A DNA stretch of 40,433 bases, taken from assembly GCF_902652685.1 (NCBI RefSeq), contig NZ_CACRUY010000048.1, positions 1 to 40,433 of the forward strand, written 5' to 3'. The notes under the pieces were generated by a model. The model did not search any database and was not told the DNA's origin. It saw only the letters and a list, made by a program, of their open reading frames with translations. The position numbers and the translations under genes were made by a program. Positions 7,507 through 16,793 of this stretch are shown in pieces (position 1 is the first letter of the stretch; the number at the start of each line of letters is the position of its first letter). Source of the stretch: Mycobacterium sp. Marseille-P9652. Its GTDB lineage: Bacteria > Actinomycetota > Actinomycetes > Mycobacteriales > Mycobacteriaceae.

Positions 7507-8514
7507 ATGGCTAAGCCGCCGCTGCCGATGAAACCGACCGGCTGGTTCCAGGTCGCCTGGTCCGACGAGATCGGCGTGGGTGACGTCCACACGATGAAGT
7601 ACTTCGACCAGGAGATGGTCGCCTGGCGGTCCGAGTCGGGCCGGCTCACGGTGATGAACGCCTACTGCGAACATCTCGGCGCGCACCTCGGCTACGGCGG
7701 CACGGTCGTCGGCGAGGTGCTGCAGTGCCCGTTCCACGGCTGGCAGTGGAGCGGCGAGGGGCGCAACGTCTGCATCCCCTACCAGGACCACCCCAACCGC
7801 GGCAGGCGGATCCGCACCTATCCCGTCGTGGAACGCAACGAGTCCGTCTACATCTGGCACGACGTCGAGCGCCGCGAGCCCTACTTCGACGCGCCCGACG
7901 TGTTCGGCGCCTTTCACGACGGCAGCGGTCCGCACGACTACTACCCCCAGCAGCGGCTGTACCGGGAGCGGCTGGAGCTGCACCCCCAGTACGTGCTCGA
8001 AAACGGCGTGGACTTCGCGCATTTCAAGTTCGTGCACCAGACTCCGATCGTGCCGGTCTTTACCCGCCACGACTTCGGCGACGCCGTGTCCTTCGTCGAC
8101 TTCACCATCACCTTCGAGGGCGACGACGGCCAGAAGATCGAGGACGTCAAGAGCGGCGTGGAGGCCGTCAACGGCGGGCTGGGTATCGCGGTGACGAAGA
8201 GCTGGGGCATGGTCGACAACCGGACGATCTCCGCGGTCACCCCCGTCGACGAGTCCACCTCCGACGTCCGGTTCATGGTGTACATAGGCCGGCGACCGGC
8301 CGGCGATCCGGCCAGGGACCCCGCCCGCGCCGAGGCCAAGGCGGCCGAGTTCGGGCGCGAGGTGATCCGGCAGTTCACCCAGGACATCGAGATCTGGCGG
8401 CATCAGCGCTACTCCGACCCGCCCGCGCTCGCCGCGGACGAGTACGAGGGCTTCACCGCGATCCGCGCCTGGGCCAAGCAGTTCTATCCGCAACCCGCAT
8501 CCCAGAAAGGCTGA
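7507..8514 (+). CDS. Rieske non-haem iron oxygenase, KshA-like terminal oxygenase
   Basis: 335 residues. The Rieske 2Fe-2S ligands are Cys54-x-His56 (CEH) and Cys74-x2-His77 (CPFH). The mononuclear iron site is visible as NGVDFAHFKFVH, with Asp169, His172 and His177, and a later QDIEIW Asp as the probable third ligand. This is the layout of bacterial ring-hydroxylating oxygenase alpha subunits such as 3-ketosteroid 9-alpha-hydroxylase KshA. No reductase or ferredoxin is encoded beside it, so an electron donor must come from elsewhere (possibly the reductase at 5224-6306). The next gene starts 5 nt after the stop. The substrate, probably a steroid or other alicyclic/aromatic ring, is not determinable here. 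Confidence 0.92.
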   Translation: MAKPPLPMKPTGWFQVAWSDEIGVGDVHTMKYFDQEMVAWRSESGRLTVMNAYCEHLGAHLGYGGTVVGEVLQCPFHGWQWSGEGRNVCIPYQDHPNRGRRIRTYPVVERNESVYIWHDVERREPYFDAPDVFGAFHDGSGPHDYYPQQRLYRERLELHPQYVLENGVDFAHFKFVHQTPIVPVFTRHDFGDAVSFVDFTITFEGDDGQKIEDVKSGVEAVNGGLGIAVTKSWGMVDNRTISAVTPVDESTSDVRFMVYIGRRPAGDPARDPARAEAKAAEFGREVIRQFTQDIEIWRHQRYSDPPALAADEYEGFTAIRAWAKQFYPQPASQKG

Positions 8515-8519
8515 CCGGA

Positions 8520-9599
8520 ATGAGTGCACCGATCCGCGTCTTCCAGGTGGCCACCGGAAACGTCGGCAAGGAGATGATCAAGCGGATCGCCTCGCGCCCG
8601 GACCTGGAACTCGTTGGCGTGCATTGCTATTCGCCCGAGAAGGTCGGACGGGACGCGGGCGAGATCGCCGGGCTGCCGCCCAATGGGGTGACCACGACCG
8701 GCACCGTCGACGAGATCCTCGCGGCCAAGCCCGACGTGCTCACCTTCCACGGGGTGTTCCCCGACGAGGACCTCTACGTCACGGTGCTCGAGAACGGGAT
8801 CAACGTCGTGACCACCGCCGACTGGATCACCGGGTGGCACCGCGACAAGAATCACCCGCACCCGTCGGGCAAGCCGGTGACCCAACTCCTGGCCGAGGCG
8901 TGCGAGCGAGGCGGGTCGACGTTCTACGGCACCGGCATGAACCCCGGGCTCAACCAAATCCTCGGGGTGGTGTGCTCGGCCGACGTCGCCGAGATCGAGA
9001 ACGTCACCACCATCGAGTCGGTCGACGTGTCGTGCCACCACTCCAAGGACACCTGGATCGAGGTGGGCTACGGGCAGCCGGTGGATGACCCGGAGATCCC
9101 GTCCAAGCTCGAGAAGTACACCCGCGTCTTCGCCGACAGCGTCCTGATGATGGCCGACTGCTTCGACCTGCCGCTCGACGAGGTCACGTTCAGCTACGAG
9201 CTGGGCGCCTGCACCAAGGACGTCGACCTGGGCTGGTACACGCTGCCCAAGGGGTCGTTGGGCGGCAACTACATCAAGTACCAGGGCATGGTCGACGGCG
9301 TGCCGCGCGTCGAGACCCACCTCGAGTGGCAGATGACCCCGCACACCGATCCGAGCTGGAACATCAAGGGCTGCTACATCACTCAGATCAAGGGCGACCC
9401 GTGCGTCTACAACAAGCACATGATCTTCCCCCGTCCGGGCGTCGACCTCTCCAACCCCGACAACTTCGCCTCCATCGGCATGACCGTGACCGGCATGCCG
9501 GCGCTGGCGTCGATCAAGTCGGTGGTGGCGGCGCGGCCGGGACTCATCACCAGCGCCGATCTTCCGCTGCGCGGGTTCGCGGGGCGGTTCAAGATCTAG
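8520..9599 (+). CDS. DapB-like NAD(P)H-dependent dehydrogenase
   Basis: 359 residues, of the family often annotated as dihydrodipicolinate reductase-like or amine dehydrogenase-like. The N-terminal VFQVATGNVGKEMIKRIASR is a Rossmann nucleotide site, followed by ELVGVHCYSPEKVGRDAGEI and TFYGTGMNPGLNQILG. It is longer than true DapB (245 residues, encoded at 11723) and lacks the HHPHKxDAPSG lysine-pathway motif, so it is not a second lysine enzyme. It is co-transcribed with the Rieske oxygenase, which suggests it reduces or oxidises the product of that enzyme (inference). Confidence 0.85.
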   Translation: MSAPIRVFQVATGNVGKEMIKRIASRPDLELVGVHCYSPEKVGRDAGEIAGLPPNGVTTTGTVDEILAAKPDVLTFHGVFPDEDLYVTVLENGINVVTTADWITGWHRDKNHPHPSGKPVTQLLAEACERGGSTFYGTGMNPGLNQILGVVCSADVAEIENVTTIESVDVSCHHSKDTWIEVGYGQPVDDPEIPSKLEKYTRVFADSVLMMADCFDLPLDEVTFSYELGACTKDVDLGWYTLPKGSLGGNYIKYQGMVDGVPRVETHLEWQMTPHTDPSWNIKGCYITQIKGDPCVYNKHMIFPRPGVDLSNPDNFASIGMTVTGMPALASIKSVVAARPGLITSADLPLRGFAGRFKI

Positions 9600-9609
9600 G
9601 GCCGACGGG

Positions 9610-10974
9610 TCAGGGAACGTCGTCATCGTCGTCCTCGAAGAGGCGCTCCGGATGGTGGTAGTCGTTGGTGCGCGGCCCGCGGTCCAAGTGCGGAGGCGGT
9701 ATCCACTCGGTGCGCCCGTCCGGGAGTTTCCTTGTCCGCCAGCCCTCGTCGATCAGCTTGTGGTAGGGCGGGCAGGCGAACGTCAGGTTGTCGGCATCGG
9801 TGAGGCCGCCGGCAGCCCATTCGGTGACATGGTGCACTTCCGCCCAGTAGCCCGGCACGTCGCAGCCCGGATGTGTGCAGCCGCGGTGCAGTGAATACAT
9901 CACGACGCGCTGGTCCGGTGACGCGATGCGCCGGGTCCGGCCCAGGTACAGCGGACGGTTCGAGTGTTTGTCGAACACGGCGAGATAGTGATACGCGTGG
10001 CTCGCCATCCGGATCAGGTCGCGCATCGGCAACACGGTCCCGCCGCCCGTCACCGCCCGACCGGTCGCCGCGGTCAGTTCCTGAAGCGTCGTGGACACGA
10101 TGACGGTGACCGGTAAGCCGTTATGCTGGCCGAGCTTTGGATCGCCCAGCTGTCCGCGCACCAGCGCGTTGAGCGCGTCGTGCTGGCGCTGGGCGTGGCT
10201 ACGGGTGTCCCTGCTGGCGAGCTCGTCGCCCGGTTCCCCGTCGACGCAGGGTTTTTCGTCGTCGGGGTTGCACATGCCCGGAGCGGCGAACCGCGCCAGC
10301 CACGCATCGATGTTGGCGCGCAGCTCCGGCGACGCAACCAGCTTTCCGACGCTCATGCCGTCGGCGCGCTGGCCGCACCACGTGAACCCGCGCTGACGGG
10401 CACGGTCGGCGTCGGAGAACTTCCCGTCGGGATTCAGCTGCAGCGCGCACCGGTTCGCGGTTTTCTCCAGTTGATCCGGGCGCAGCTTCGTGGCCTGCCG
10501 GGCCAGGAACCGCTCGGCCCTCGCGACCGCGTCGACGGGTATGCCGTCCGGCAGGTCGCGGACGAACGTCTGGATCACCCGCAGGTGCTGCCCGTCGAGC
10601 ATGCCGTCGCGCCAAGCCTTCGCGGTGGCCGGCAGCTCCGGCGGGAGCTCCTCCCCGGTGAGGGTGAGGCGCTTGGACAGCTGCCTGACGTCTCGGACCC
10701 GACGGCTCGCCTCGGCCGGGCTGATGCGCAGCCAATCGGCGATCACCTTGTGGACGGGGCCGCCGACGTCCGCGGCTTCCTCCTTGTCCAGGCCCGCGAT
10801 GACGTCGTGGTTGACCGCGATCTGCCTACGGCGAGAGCTCTCCATCCGCTCCAGCGCCCGGAGCCGCACGACGGGGCTGAGCGCGTCGAAGTTCAGCGTG
10901 CCGATCTGGGCGACGGCCGTGTCGAGCGCGTCGAGTGCCGCATCCACATCGGACGGACCCTGTATCGAACGCAT
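9610..10974 (-). CDS. DUF222/HNH endonuclease, 13E12-repeat family
   Basis: 454 residues. The first ~330 residues are the DUF222 domain (ADWLRISPAEASRRVRDVRQ is characteristic). The C-terminal HNH module has Cys366, Cys371, His381-His382, Asn396, Cys401 and His405 (CTHPGC, HHVTEW, DNLTFACPPYH). The protein ends in an acidic EDDDDDVP tail. The family is multicopy in mycobacteria (REP13E12 genes). The start codon ATG (10974) lies inside a perfect LexA box and is placed 7 nt from a TATTAT -10, so the mRNA should be leaderless and SOS-induced. The target of the nuclease is unknown; it could be a domesticated mobile element gene. Confidence 0.93.
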   Translation of the reverse strand: MRSIQGPSDVDAALDALDTAVAQIGTLNFDALSPVVRLRALERMESSRRRQIAVNHDVIAGLDKEEAADVGGPVHKVIADWLRISPAEASRRVRDVRQLSKRLTLTGEELPPELPATAKAWRDGMLDGQHLRVIQTFVRDLPDGIPVDAVARAERFLARQATKLRPDQLEKTANRCALQLNPDGKFSDADRARQRGFTWCGQRADGMSVGKLVASPELRANIDAWLARFAAPGMCNPDDEKPCVDGEPGDELASRDTRSHAQRQHDALNALVRGQLGDPKLGQHNGLPVTVIVSTTLQELTAATGRAVTGGGTVLPMRDLIRMASHAYHYLAVFDKHSNRPLYLGRTRRIASPDQRVVMYSLHRGCTHPGCDVPGYWAEVHHVTEWAAGGLTDADNLTFACPPYHKLIDEGWRTRKLPDGRTEWIPPPHLDRGPRTNDYHHPERLFEDDDDDVP

Positions 10975-10980
10975 GTTCGA
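10965..10980. promoter_or_regulatory. LexA (SOS) box overlapping the HNH gene start codon
   Basis: TCGAAC-GCAT-GTTCGA is a perfect match to the mycobacterial SOS box TCGAAC-N4-GTTCGA. The HNH gene's ATG falls in the 4-nt centre, so bound LexA would sit on the transcription start. Confidence 0.9.
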
Positions 10981-10986
10981 ATAATA
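10981..10986 (-). promoter_or_regulatory. -10 element of the HNH gene
   Basis: On the minus strand TATTAT abuts the SOS box and is followed after 6 nt by the ATG at 10974, predicting a leaderless mRNA that starts inside the LexA operator. Confidence 0.7.
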
Positions 10987-11106
10987 GAGCGCGGTGCCCC
11001 GTTTCGGCCGGCCCCGATCCCGCTTCTGTGGATGGATGCGCGACTGTGGATAAGGGCCGGCGCGAAGATGATCCCGCTGGACTGTTTCTCGGGGCAGCGC
11101 TGCGGA

Positions 11107-11112
11107 TATTCT
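11107..11112 (+). promoter_or_regulatory. -10 element for the exported MPT63-like gene
   Basis: TATTCT is followed by exactly 6 nt and then the GTG at 11119, the leaderless layout. This supports the GTG as the true start. Confidence 0.5.
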
Positions 11113-11118
11113 CGTGAG

Positions 11119-12460
<1,342 letters not shown>

Positions 12461-12461
12461 A

Positions 12462-12917
12462 ATGAACGCCGTCGTACGCATCCAGCTGGTGATCGCCTTC
12501 CTCTGTGTGGCGATGTTGACGTATTTCGTGTTGTTGGGGCGCATGGCTTTCGCGATGATCGGCTCGGGGAGGACCGCCGCCGTCGGTCTGGGACTCGCCG
12601 TGTTGATACTGCCCGTCATCGGCCTGTGGGCGATGATCGCGACGCTGCGGGCCGGGTTCGCCCACCAGAGGCTGGCACGGCTGATCGCGGCCGACGGAAT
12701 GGAACTCGACACCGGCGCGCTGCCGCGGCGCCCGTCGGGCCGCATCAGCCGCGACGCGGCCGACGCCCTCTTCGCCGAGGTGCGCACCGAGGTGGAGACC
12801 GACCCCGACGACTGGCGCCGCTGGTACCGGCTGGCACGCGCCTACGACTACGCGGGGGACCGGCGGCGCGCGCGGGAAGCCATGAAGACGGCCGTGCTGC
12901 TGCAAGGCCGCCCGTGA
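12462..12917 (+). CDS. Two-helix membrane protein with TPR-like tail
   Basis: 151 residues, corresponding to Rv2772c by position and size. Two hydrophobic segments (about 5-27, with LVIAFLCVAMLTYFVLL, and 36-60, with GLGLAVLILPVIGLWAMIA) form a membrane hairpin. The C-terminus DDWRRWYRLARAYDYAGDRR plus AREAMKTAVLLQ reads like a single TPR helix pair, suggesting a cytoplasmic protein-contact surface. The start is 1 nt after dapB's stop and its stop overlaps the next gene. No function is known. Confidence 0.85.
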   Translation: MNAVVRIQLVIAFLCVAMLTYFVLLGRMAFAMIGSGRTAAVGLGLAVLILPVIGLWAMIATLRAGFAHQRLARLIAADGMELDTGALPRRPSGRISRDAADALFAEVRTEVETDPDDWRRWYRLARAYDYAGDRRRAREAMKTAVLLQGRP

Positions 12918-13369
12918 GCAAGACGCTGCTGATCGTGCACCACACGCCGTCGCCGCACTGCCAGGAAATGCTGGAGGCCGTCGTCGCCGGCGCCACCGAC
13001 CCCGAGATCGAAGGGGTCGAGGTCGTGCGCCGGCCCGCCCTGACGCTGTCGCCGGCCGACGTGCTCGACGCCGACGGCTACGTCCTGGGCACCCCCGCGA
13101 ACCTCGGCTACATGAGCGGCGCCCTCAAGCACGCGTTCGACGTCTGCTACTACCCGTGCCTCGACGCCACGCGCGGCCGGCCGTTCGGCCTGTACCTGCA
13201 CGGCAACGAGGGCACCGAGGGTGCCGAGCGCGGCGTCATGTCGATCACCACCGGCTTGGGTTGGGCGAAAGCCGCTGAGACGGTGGTTGTTTCGGGCAAA
13301 CCGAACAAGGAAGACCTGGAACAGTGCTGGGAACTCGGCGCCACGGTCGCCGCGCAACTGATGGAATGA
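12914..13369 (+). CDS. Flavodoxin/NADPH-dependent FMN reductase-like protein
   Basis: 151 residues, corresponding to Rv2771c. The phosphate-binding HHTPSPHCQEMLEAV is near the start, and the FMN isoalloxazine loop GTPANLGYMSGALKHAFD is at about 62-79, as in WrbA/flavodoxin-like proteins. The GTG start overlaps the upstream stop (GTGA). A flavin-dependent redox role is likely; partner and substrate are not evident. Confidence 0.87.
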   Translation: MSKTLLIVHHTPSPHCQEMLEAVVAGATDPEIEGVEVVRRPALTLSPADVLDADGYVLGTPANLGYMSGALKHAFDVCYYPCLDATRGRPFGLYLHGNEGTEGAERGVMSITTGLGWAKAAETVVVSGKPNKEDLEQCWELGATVAAQLME

Positions 13370-13407
13370 AGCGCCACACTCGTGGATCGGCGGACGGGAC
13401 AACGTGA

Positions 13408-14361
13408 ATGGCCATCATCGTCAACGTCGACAACTTCGTCCGGGCTGAAACGCATCGGATGTTCACGGACATCCAGCGTGCCGCGGGCGGCGTCGGGAGG
13501 TTCCGCCATAATCGGCAGCCGACATCGATCGACGAGCAGACCGTCATACGGATGAACCGGGATACGCTGTACAGCTTCGCTATCGTCGACTTGGCCGAGA
13601 CGGCCTGGCTGTCGCTCCCAGACCCCGGTGGCCGGTATATGTCCGCAATGGTCGTGAATGAGGACCACTACATCAACGTGATCCTCCACGCGTCGGGGCG
13701 GCATCAGTTGACCCGACAGCGATGTGGGTCCCGCTACGTCCTGGTGGGCGTGCGTATCCTGGTCGATCCGTTGGACCCCGATGACGTCGCCGCCGTCGGC
13801 GCCCTCCAAGACCGCATCACGCTCGAGTCGAGTTCCGACGAGTTCGCCGCTCCGGAATACGACACAACCAGTCTCGACAAAACCCGCGACGCCCTCCTCG
13901 CGCTGGCGAGCGGCTTGACTTCCTTCGAGCGGACGTTCGGAAGTCCGGACGAGGTGGACCCCGTGCACCATCTGATCGGTACGGCCGCCGGGTGGGGAGG
14001 GCTGCCGACTTCCGAAGCCTCCTACGTCGGTGTCGACCCTGGGGTACCGCCCGGATCGTACGAGCTGACGTTCAAAGACGTTCCGGTGGACGCGTTCTGG
14101 TCCGTTTCGGTGTACAACGCCGCCGGCTTCTTCGAGCCGAACCCGCACGGACTTTATACGGTCAACAGCGTGACGGGGGTGCCGGGAGCGGACGGCTCGA
14201 TCACCGTGCACTTCACAGCCGATCCCGGCGAGAACCCCCCAGCGAACTGCATCATCACACCCGAAGGATGGAATTACCTGGTTCGGTTGTATCGCCCGCG
14301 CGAGGAATTCTTCGCCGGCACGTGGACGCTGCCTTCGCTCTCGCCGATCAACGGGACTTAG
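13408..14361 (+). CDS. DUF1254/DUF1214 domain protein
   Basis: 317 residues with the DUF1254 hallmark near the N-terminus (VIRMNRDTLYSFAIVDL, then LPDPGGRYMSAMVVNEDHY) and the DUF1214 hallmark at the C-terminus (PVDAFWSVSVYNAAGFFEPN and ITPEGWNYLVRLYRP). No signal peptide is visible. The family is widespread and of unknown function. It sits where H37Rv has PPE/PE genes (Rv2770c-Rv2768c), so the locus differs in gene content. Its GC content appears slightly lower than that of its neighbours, which is compatible with transfer but not proof. ATG 13408 follows a weak GGGAC; the start is moderately sure. Confidence 0.85.
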   Translation: MAIIVNVDNFVRAETHRMFTDIQRAAGGVGRFRHNRQPTSIDEQTVIRMNRDTLYSFAIVDLAETAWLSLPDPGGRYMSAMVVNEDHYINVILHASGRHQLTRQRCGSRYVLVGVRILVDPLDPDDVAAVGALQDRITLESSSDEFAAPEYDTTSLDKTRDALLALASGLTSFERTFGSPDEVDPVHHLIGTAAGWGGLPTSEASYVGVDPGVPPGSYELTFKDVPVDAFWSVSVYNAAGFFEPNPHGLYTVNSVTGVPGADGSITVHFTADPGENPPANCIITPEGWNYLVRLYRPREEFFAGTWTLPSLSPINGT

Positions 14362-14364
14362 AAG

Positions 14365-14380
14365 GGTTGTCGTGACAACC
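14365..14380. terminator. Hairpin between convergent genes
   Basis: GGTTGT-CGTG-ACAACC is a perfect 6-bp stem with a 4-nt loop, 3 nt after the DUF1254 stop and before the convergent thioesterase stop. There is no U tract, which is common for mycobacterial terminators. Confidence 0.45.
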
Positions 14381-14397
14381 GTCGCGGCAGTAGCCGG

Positions 14398-15228
14398 CTA
14401 TCGGTACGACGGCTGGAACGCCTCGGCGGGTTGGGCGAGGGCCAGCGCGGTGCCGGTGCCCAACGGTCCGTGCCGGTCGAACAGCGTCGCCGTGCCGGTG
14501 GCCACGCCCGCCGCGCCATAGTGGCTCATCGCCGCGAGGCCGAGGTATTCGCCGTCGGGGAGCCGGGCGGCGGTGACGGTGTAGTCGGCGTTGATGAAGC
14601 GCAAACCGCCTGTGCCCCAATGCGTCAGCGAGCTCGTGATGTCACCGACGAAGGCCAGGCGCACGAACGGTGTCAGCGGATAGCCGTGGACCATCGGACG
14701 GAAGATCCGCGTCCACGCGAACTTCTGGGACTTCCCCTGTTCCCACTCGGCCATCCCGGGGGTACCCCCCGAAACGTCGCCGCCATAGCTCCAGATGTGA
14801 AACGGCATTTCGGGCGGGAAGCCGGCGGAGTCGGTGGGCGGCGGCGGCATAGCCACCGGGGTCGACCACACCCGCGCGTCGGGATGCTCACCGCGGCGCA
14901 GAAAGAGCGCGCTAGCCCGCGCCACGACCTTTCCGTCCTGCAGCAGGGTGCCGTCGACAATTTTGATGCGCCGACCCTCCCGCTGTACCTCGGTCCGGAT
15001 CTGCACCGGCTCCATCAGCGCCGGACGCAACAGGTCGACGGTCAGCCGGGCCGGTTGCAGGCCCGCATCGATGCCCGATTGCTCGATGCCCCACGCCAGG
15101 AGGCCGCCGACGTTCTGACCACCCATCACCGCACCCCACGGCCCCTGGGTGATCGCGGCCGGGAGATAGGAGTCGCCGTCGACGGCGAAGTACGCCTCGG
15201 GCATGATGGCGGAATCCTCGATCGTCAT
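14398..15228 (-). CDS. Acyl-CoA thioesterase-like (double hot-dog) protein
   Basis: 276 residues of the TesB-like thioesterase family. The N-terminal half contains AITQGPWGAVMGGQNVGGLL and LTVDLLRPALMEPVQIRTEV, the first hot-dog; the second includes GDITSSLTHWGTGGLRFINA and ATLFDRHGPLGTGTALALAQ. Such enzymes hydrolyse acyl-CoA thioesters. The gene is divergent from the acyl-CoA ligase, with 32 nt between starts, and likely shares control with it. It would oppose the ligase chemically (release versus activation), suggesting turnover or proofreading of the same acyl pool (inference). Confidence 0.85.
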   Translation of the reverse strand: MTIEDSAIMPEAYFAVDGDSYLPAAITQGPWGAVMGGQNVGGLLAWGIEQSGIDAGLQPARLTVDLLRPALMEPVQIRTEVQREGRRIKIVDGTLLQDGKVVARASALFLRRGEHPDARVWSTPVAMPPPPTDSAGFPPEMPFHIWSYGGDVSGGTPGMAEWEQGKSQKFAWTRIFRPMVHGYPLTPFVRLAFVGDITSSLTHWGTGGLRFINADYTVTAARLPDGEYLGLAAMSHYGAAGVATGTATLFDRHGPLGTGTALALAQPAEAFQPSYR

Positions 15229-15235
15229 CGCTCAC

Positions 15236-15241
15236 ACCTTA
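15236..15241 (-). promoter_or_regulatory. -10 element of the thioesterase gene
   Basis: On the minus strand TAAGGT is followed by 7 nt and the ATG at 15228, a leaderless layout. On the plus strand an AGGAGG site (15246-15251) serves the divergent ligase. Confidence 0.45.
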
Positions 15242-15260
15242 GGACAGGAGGATCCCGCGC

Positions 15261-16793
15261 ATGCCTCCGGTGATCGAAATACCGCGCGACCACAACCCAT
15301 TCGCCACGACCGGTGTCACCCGAGACTCAGCCGGCGTTCCGCACTACGACGACCTGCCGGAGACGCTGCTGGACATGCTCGCCGAGCACGTCGACGCCCG
15401 GCCCGACAGCGAGGCCGTGGTCGAACTGGGCGCCGGCCGCCTGACCTACCGCCAGCTGTGGGATCGCGCGTCCCGCGTGGCGGGGGGCCTGCGCGAGGAC
15501 GGCCTCAGACCGGGGGAGCGCGTCGCCGTGCGCTACCCGGCCGGGCTCGACTGGGTGCTGGCCTTCTGGGGCACCGTGATGGCGGGCGGCGTTGCGGTGG
15601 CGGTCAACACCCGCTCGGCGCAACCCGAGGTCGAGTTCGTGCTCAACGACTCAGGCGCCCACGTCGACCTCGCCCCCGACACGCCACTGCCGGACGGACA
15701 GCCTTACGTGACGGGGGAACTCGACCGCGACGACATCGCCGCGCTCTTCTACACCTCCGGCACCACCGGCCACCCGAAGGGCGTCCCCACGACCCACGAG
15801 GCGTTCCTGACGAACACCGAGAACGGGATCCGGTGCCTCGAGCAGCCCAGGGACCTGGGCGAGGGCATGCGCACGCTGATCTCCGTGCCGCTGTTCCACG
15901 TAACCGGCTGCAACTCACAGCTTCTCGCCGCGACACGCCTGGGGGGAGCGTCGGTGATCATGCCCGCGCTCAACCTCGACGAGCTGATCGCCACGCTTGC
16001 CGGCGAGCGGATCTCGGTGATGGTGACGGTGCCCGCCGTCTACGCGCTCTTGTTGCGGCACAAGGGACTACAAACGGTCGACGTCAGCGGCGTGCAGTGG
16101 GTGGGCTACGGCGGCGCGCCGATCGCCCCGTCGCTGGTTCAGTCGGTGAAGGACGCGTTTCCGCGCGCGACGGTGTTCAACGGCTACGGCATGACGGAGA
16201 CCGCGTCGCTCATGACCGTGCTGCCCGACTCCGACGCCCTCGAGCACGCCGATTCCGTGGGATATGCGGTTCCTTCGGTGGATCTCGGCCTGGTGCCGTT
16301 CGGTGCCGACCGGTCCGAGGGCGAACTGGTGGTCCGCGGCGCCAATGTGACCGCCGGCTACTGGAATCGCCCCGAGTCGACGGCCGCCACCATCGTGGAC
16401 GGCTGGCTGCACACCGGCGACGTCGTCCGCGTGGACGACGACGGTCGCGTGCACATCGTCGACCGGCTGAAGGACATCATCAACCGCGGCGGGGAGAACG
16501 TTTCGAGCGTCGAGGTCGAGGCGGTGCTGCTCGCGGCGCCCACCGTGGCCGACGCGTGCGTGCTGGCGGTTGCCGACGAGGTCATGGGCGAAAAGGTCGG
16601 CGCCGTATTGGTCGGCGACGCAGGAGAAGTCGACGTCGCCGCCGTGCTCGACCACTGCCGCGCCCGGCTTGCCGACTTCAAGGTTCCGCAGTACATCACC
16701 GTGGTAGACGAGTCGCTGCCGCGCAACGCCGGCGGCAAGCTGCTCAAGGGCAGGCTGCGCGAACAGGTTCGGTGGGGCGACCCGTTGCGATGA
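15261..16793 (+). CDS. Acyl-CoA ligase (AMP-forming)
   Basis: 510 residues of the ANL superfamily. It activates a carboxylic acid to its adenylate and then the CoA thioester. The phosphate loop YTSGTTGHPKG is at 164-174, followed by GYGMTETASL, the HTGD adenosine/ribose motif and the hinge DRLKDIINRGGENV; the catalytic Lys493 is in NAGGKLLKG. The ATG has an AGGAGG site 9 nt upstream. The stop overlaps the carboxylase start (ATGA), so the two products are made together: the ligase probably supplies the acyl-CoA that the carboxylase modifies. Chain length cannot be read from the sequence. Confidence 0.93.
   Translation: MPPVIEIPRDHNPFATTGVTRDSAGVPHYDDLPETLLDMLAEHVDARPDSEAVVELGAGRLTYRQLWDRASRVAGGLREDGLRPGERVAVRYPAGLDWVLAFWGTVMAGGVAVAVNTRSAQPEVEFVLNDSGAHVDLAPDTPLPDGQPYVTGELDRDDIAALFYTSGTTGHPKGVPTTHEAFLTNTENGIRCLEQPRDLGEGMRTLISVPLFHVTGCNSQLLAATRLGGASVIMPALNLDELIATLAGERISVMVTVPAVYALLLRHKGLQTVDVSGVQWVGYGGAPIAPSLVQSVKDAFPRATVFNGYGMTETASLMTVLPDSDALEHADSVGYAVPSVDLGLVPFGADRSEGELVVRGANVTAGYWNRPESTAATIVDGWLHTGDVVRVDDDGRVHIVDRLKDIINRGGENVSSVEVEAVLLAAPTVADACVLAVADEVMGEKVGAVLVGDAGEVDVAAVLDHCRARLADFKVPQYITVVDESLPRNAGGKLLKGRLREQVRWGDPLR

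Noticed and set aside
8520-9599. A second dapB for lysine synthesis
   Set aside because: It lacks the HHPHKxDAPSG motif and is 114 residues longer than DapB; the true dapB is at 11723-12460.
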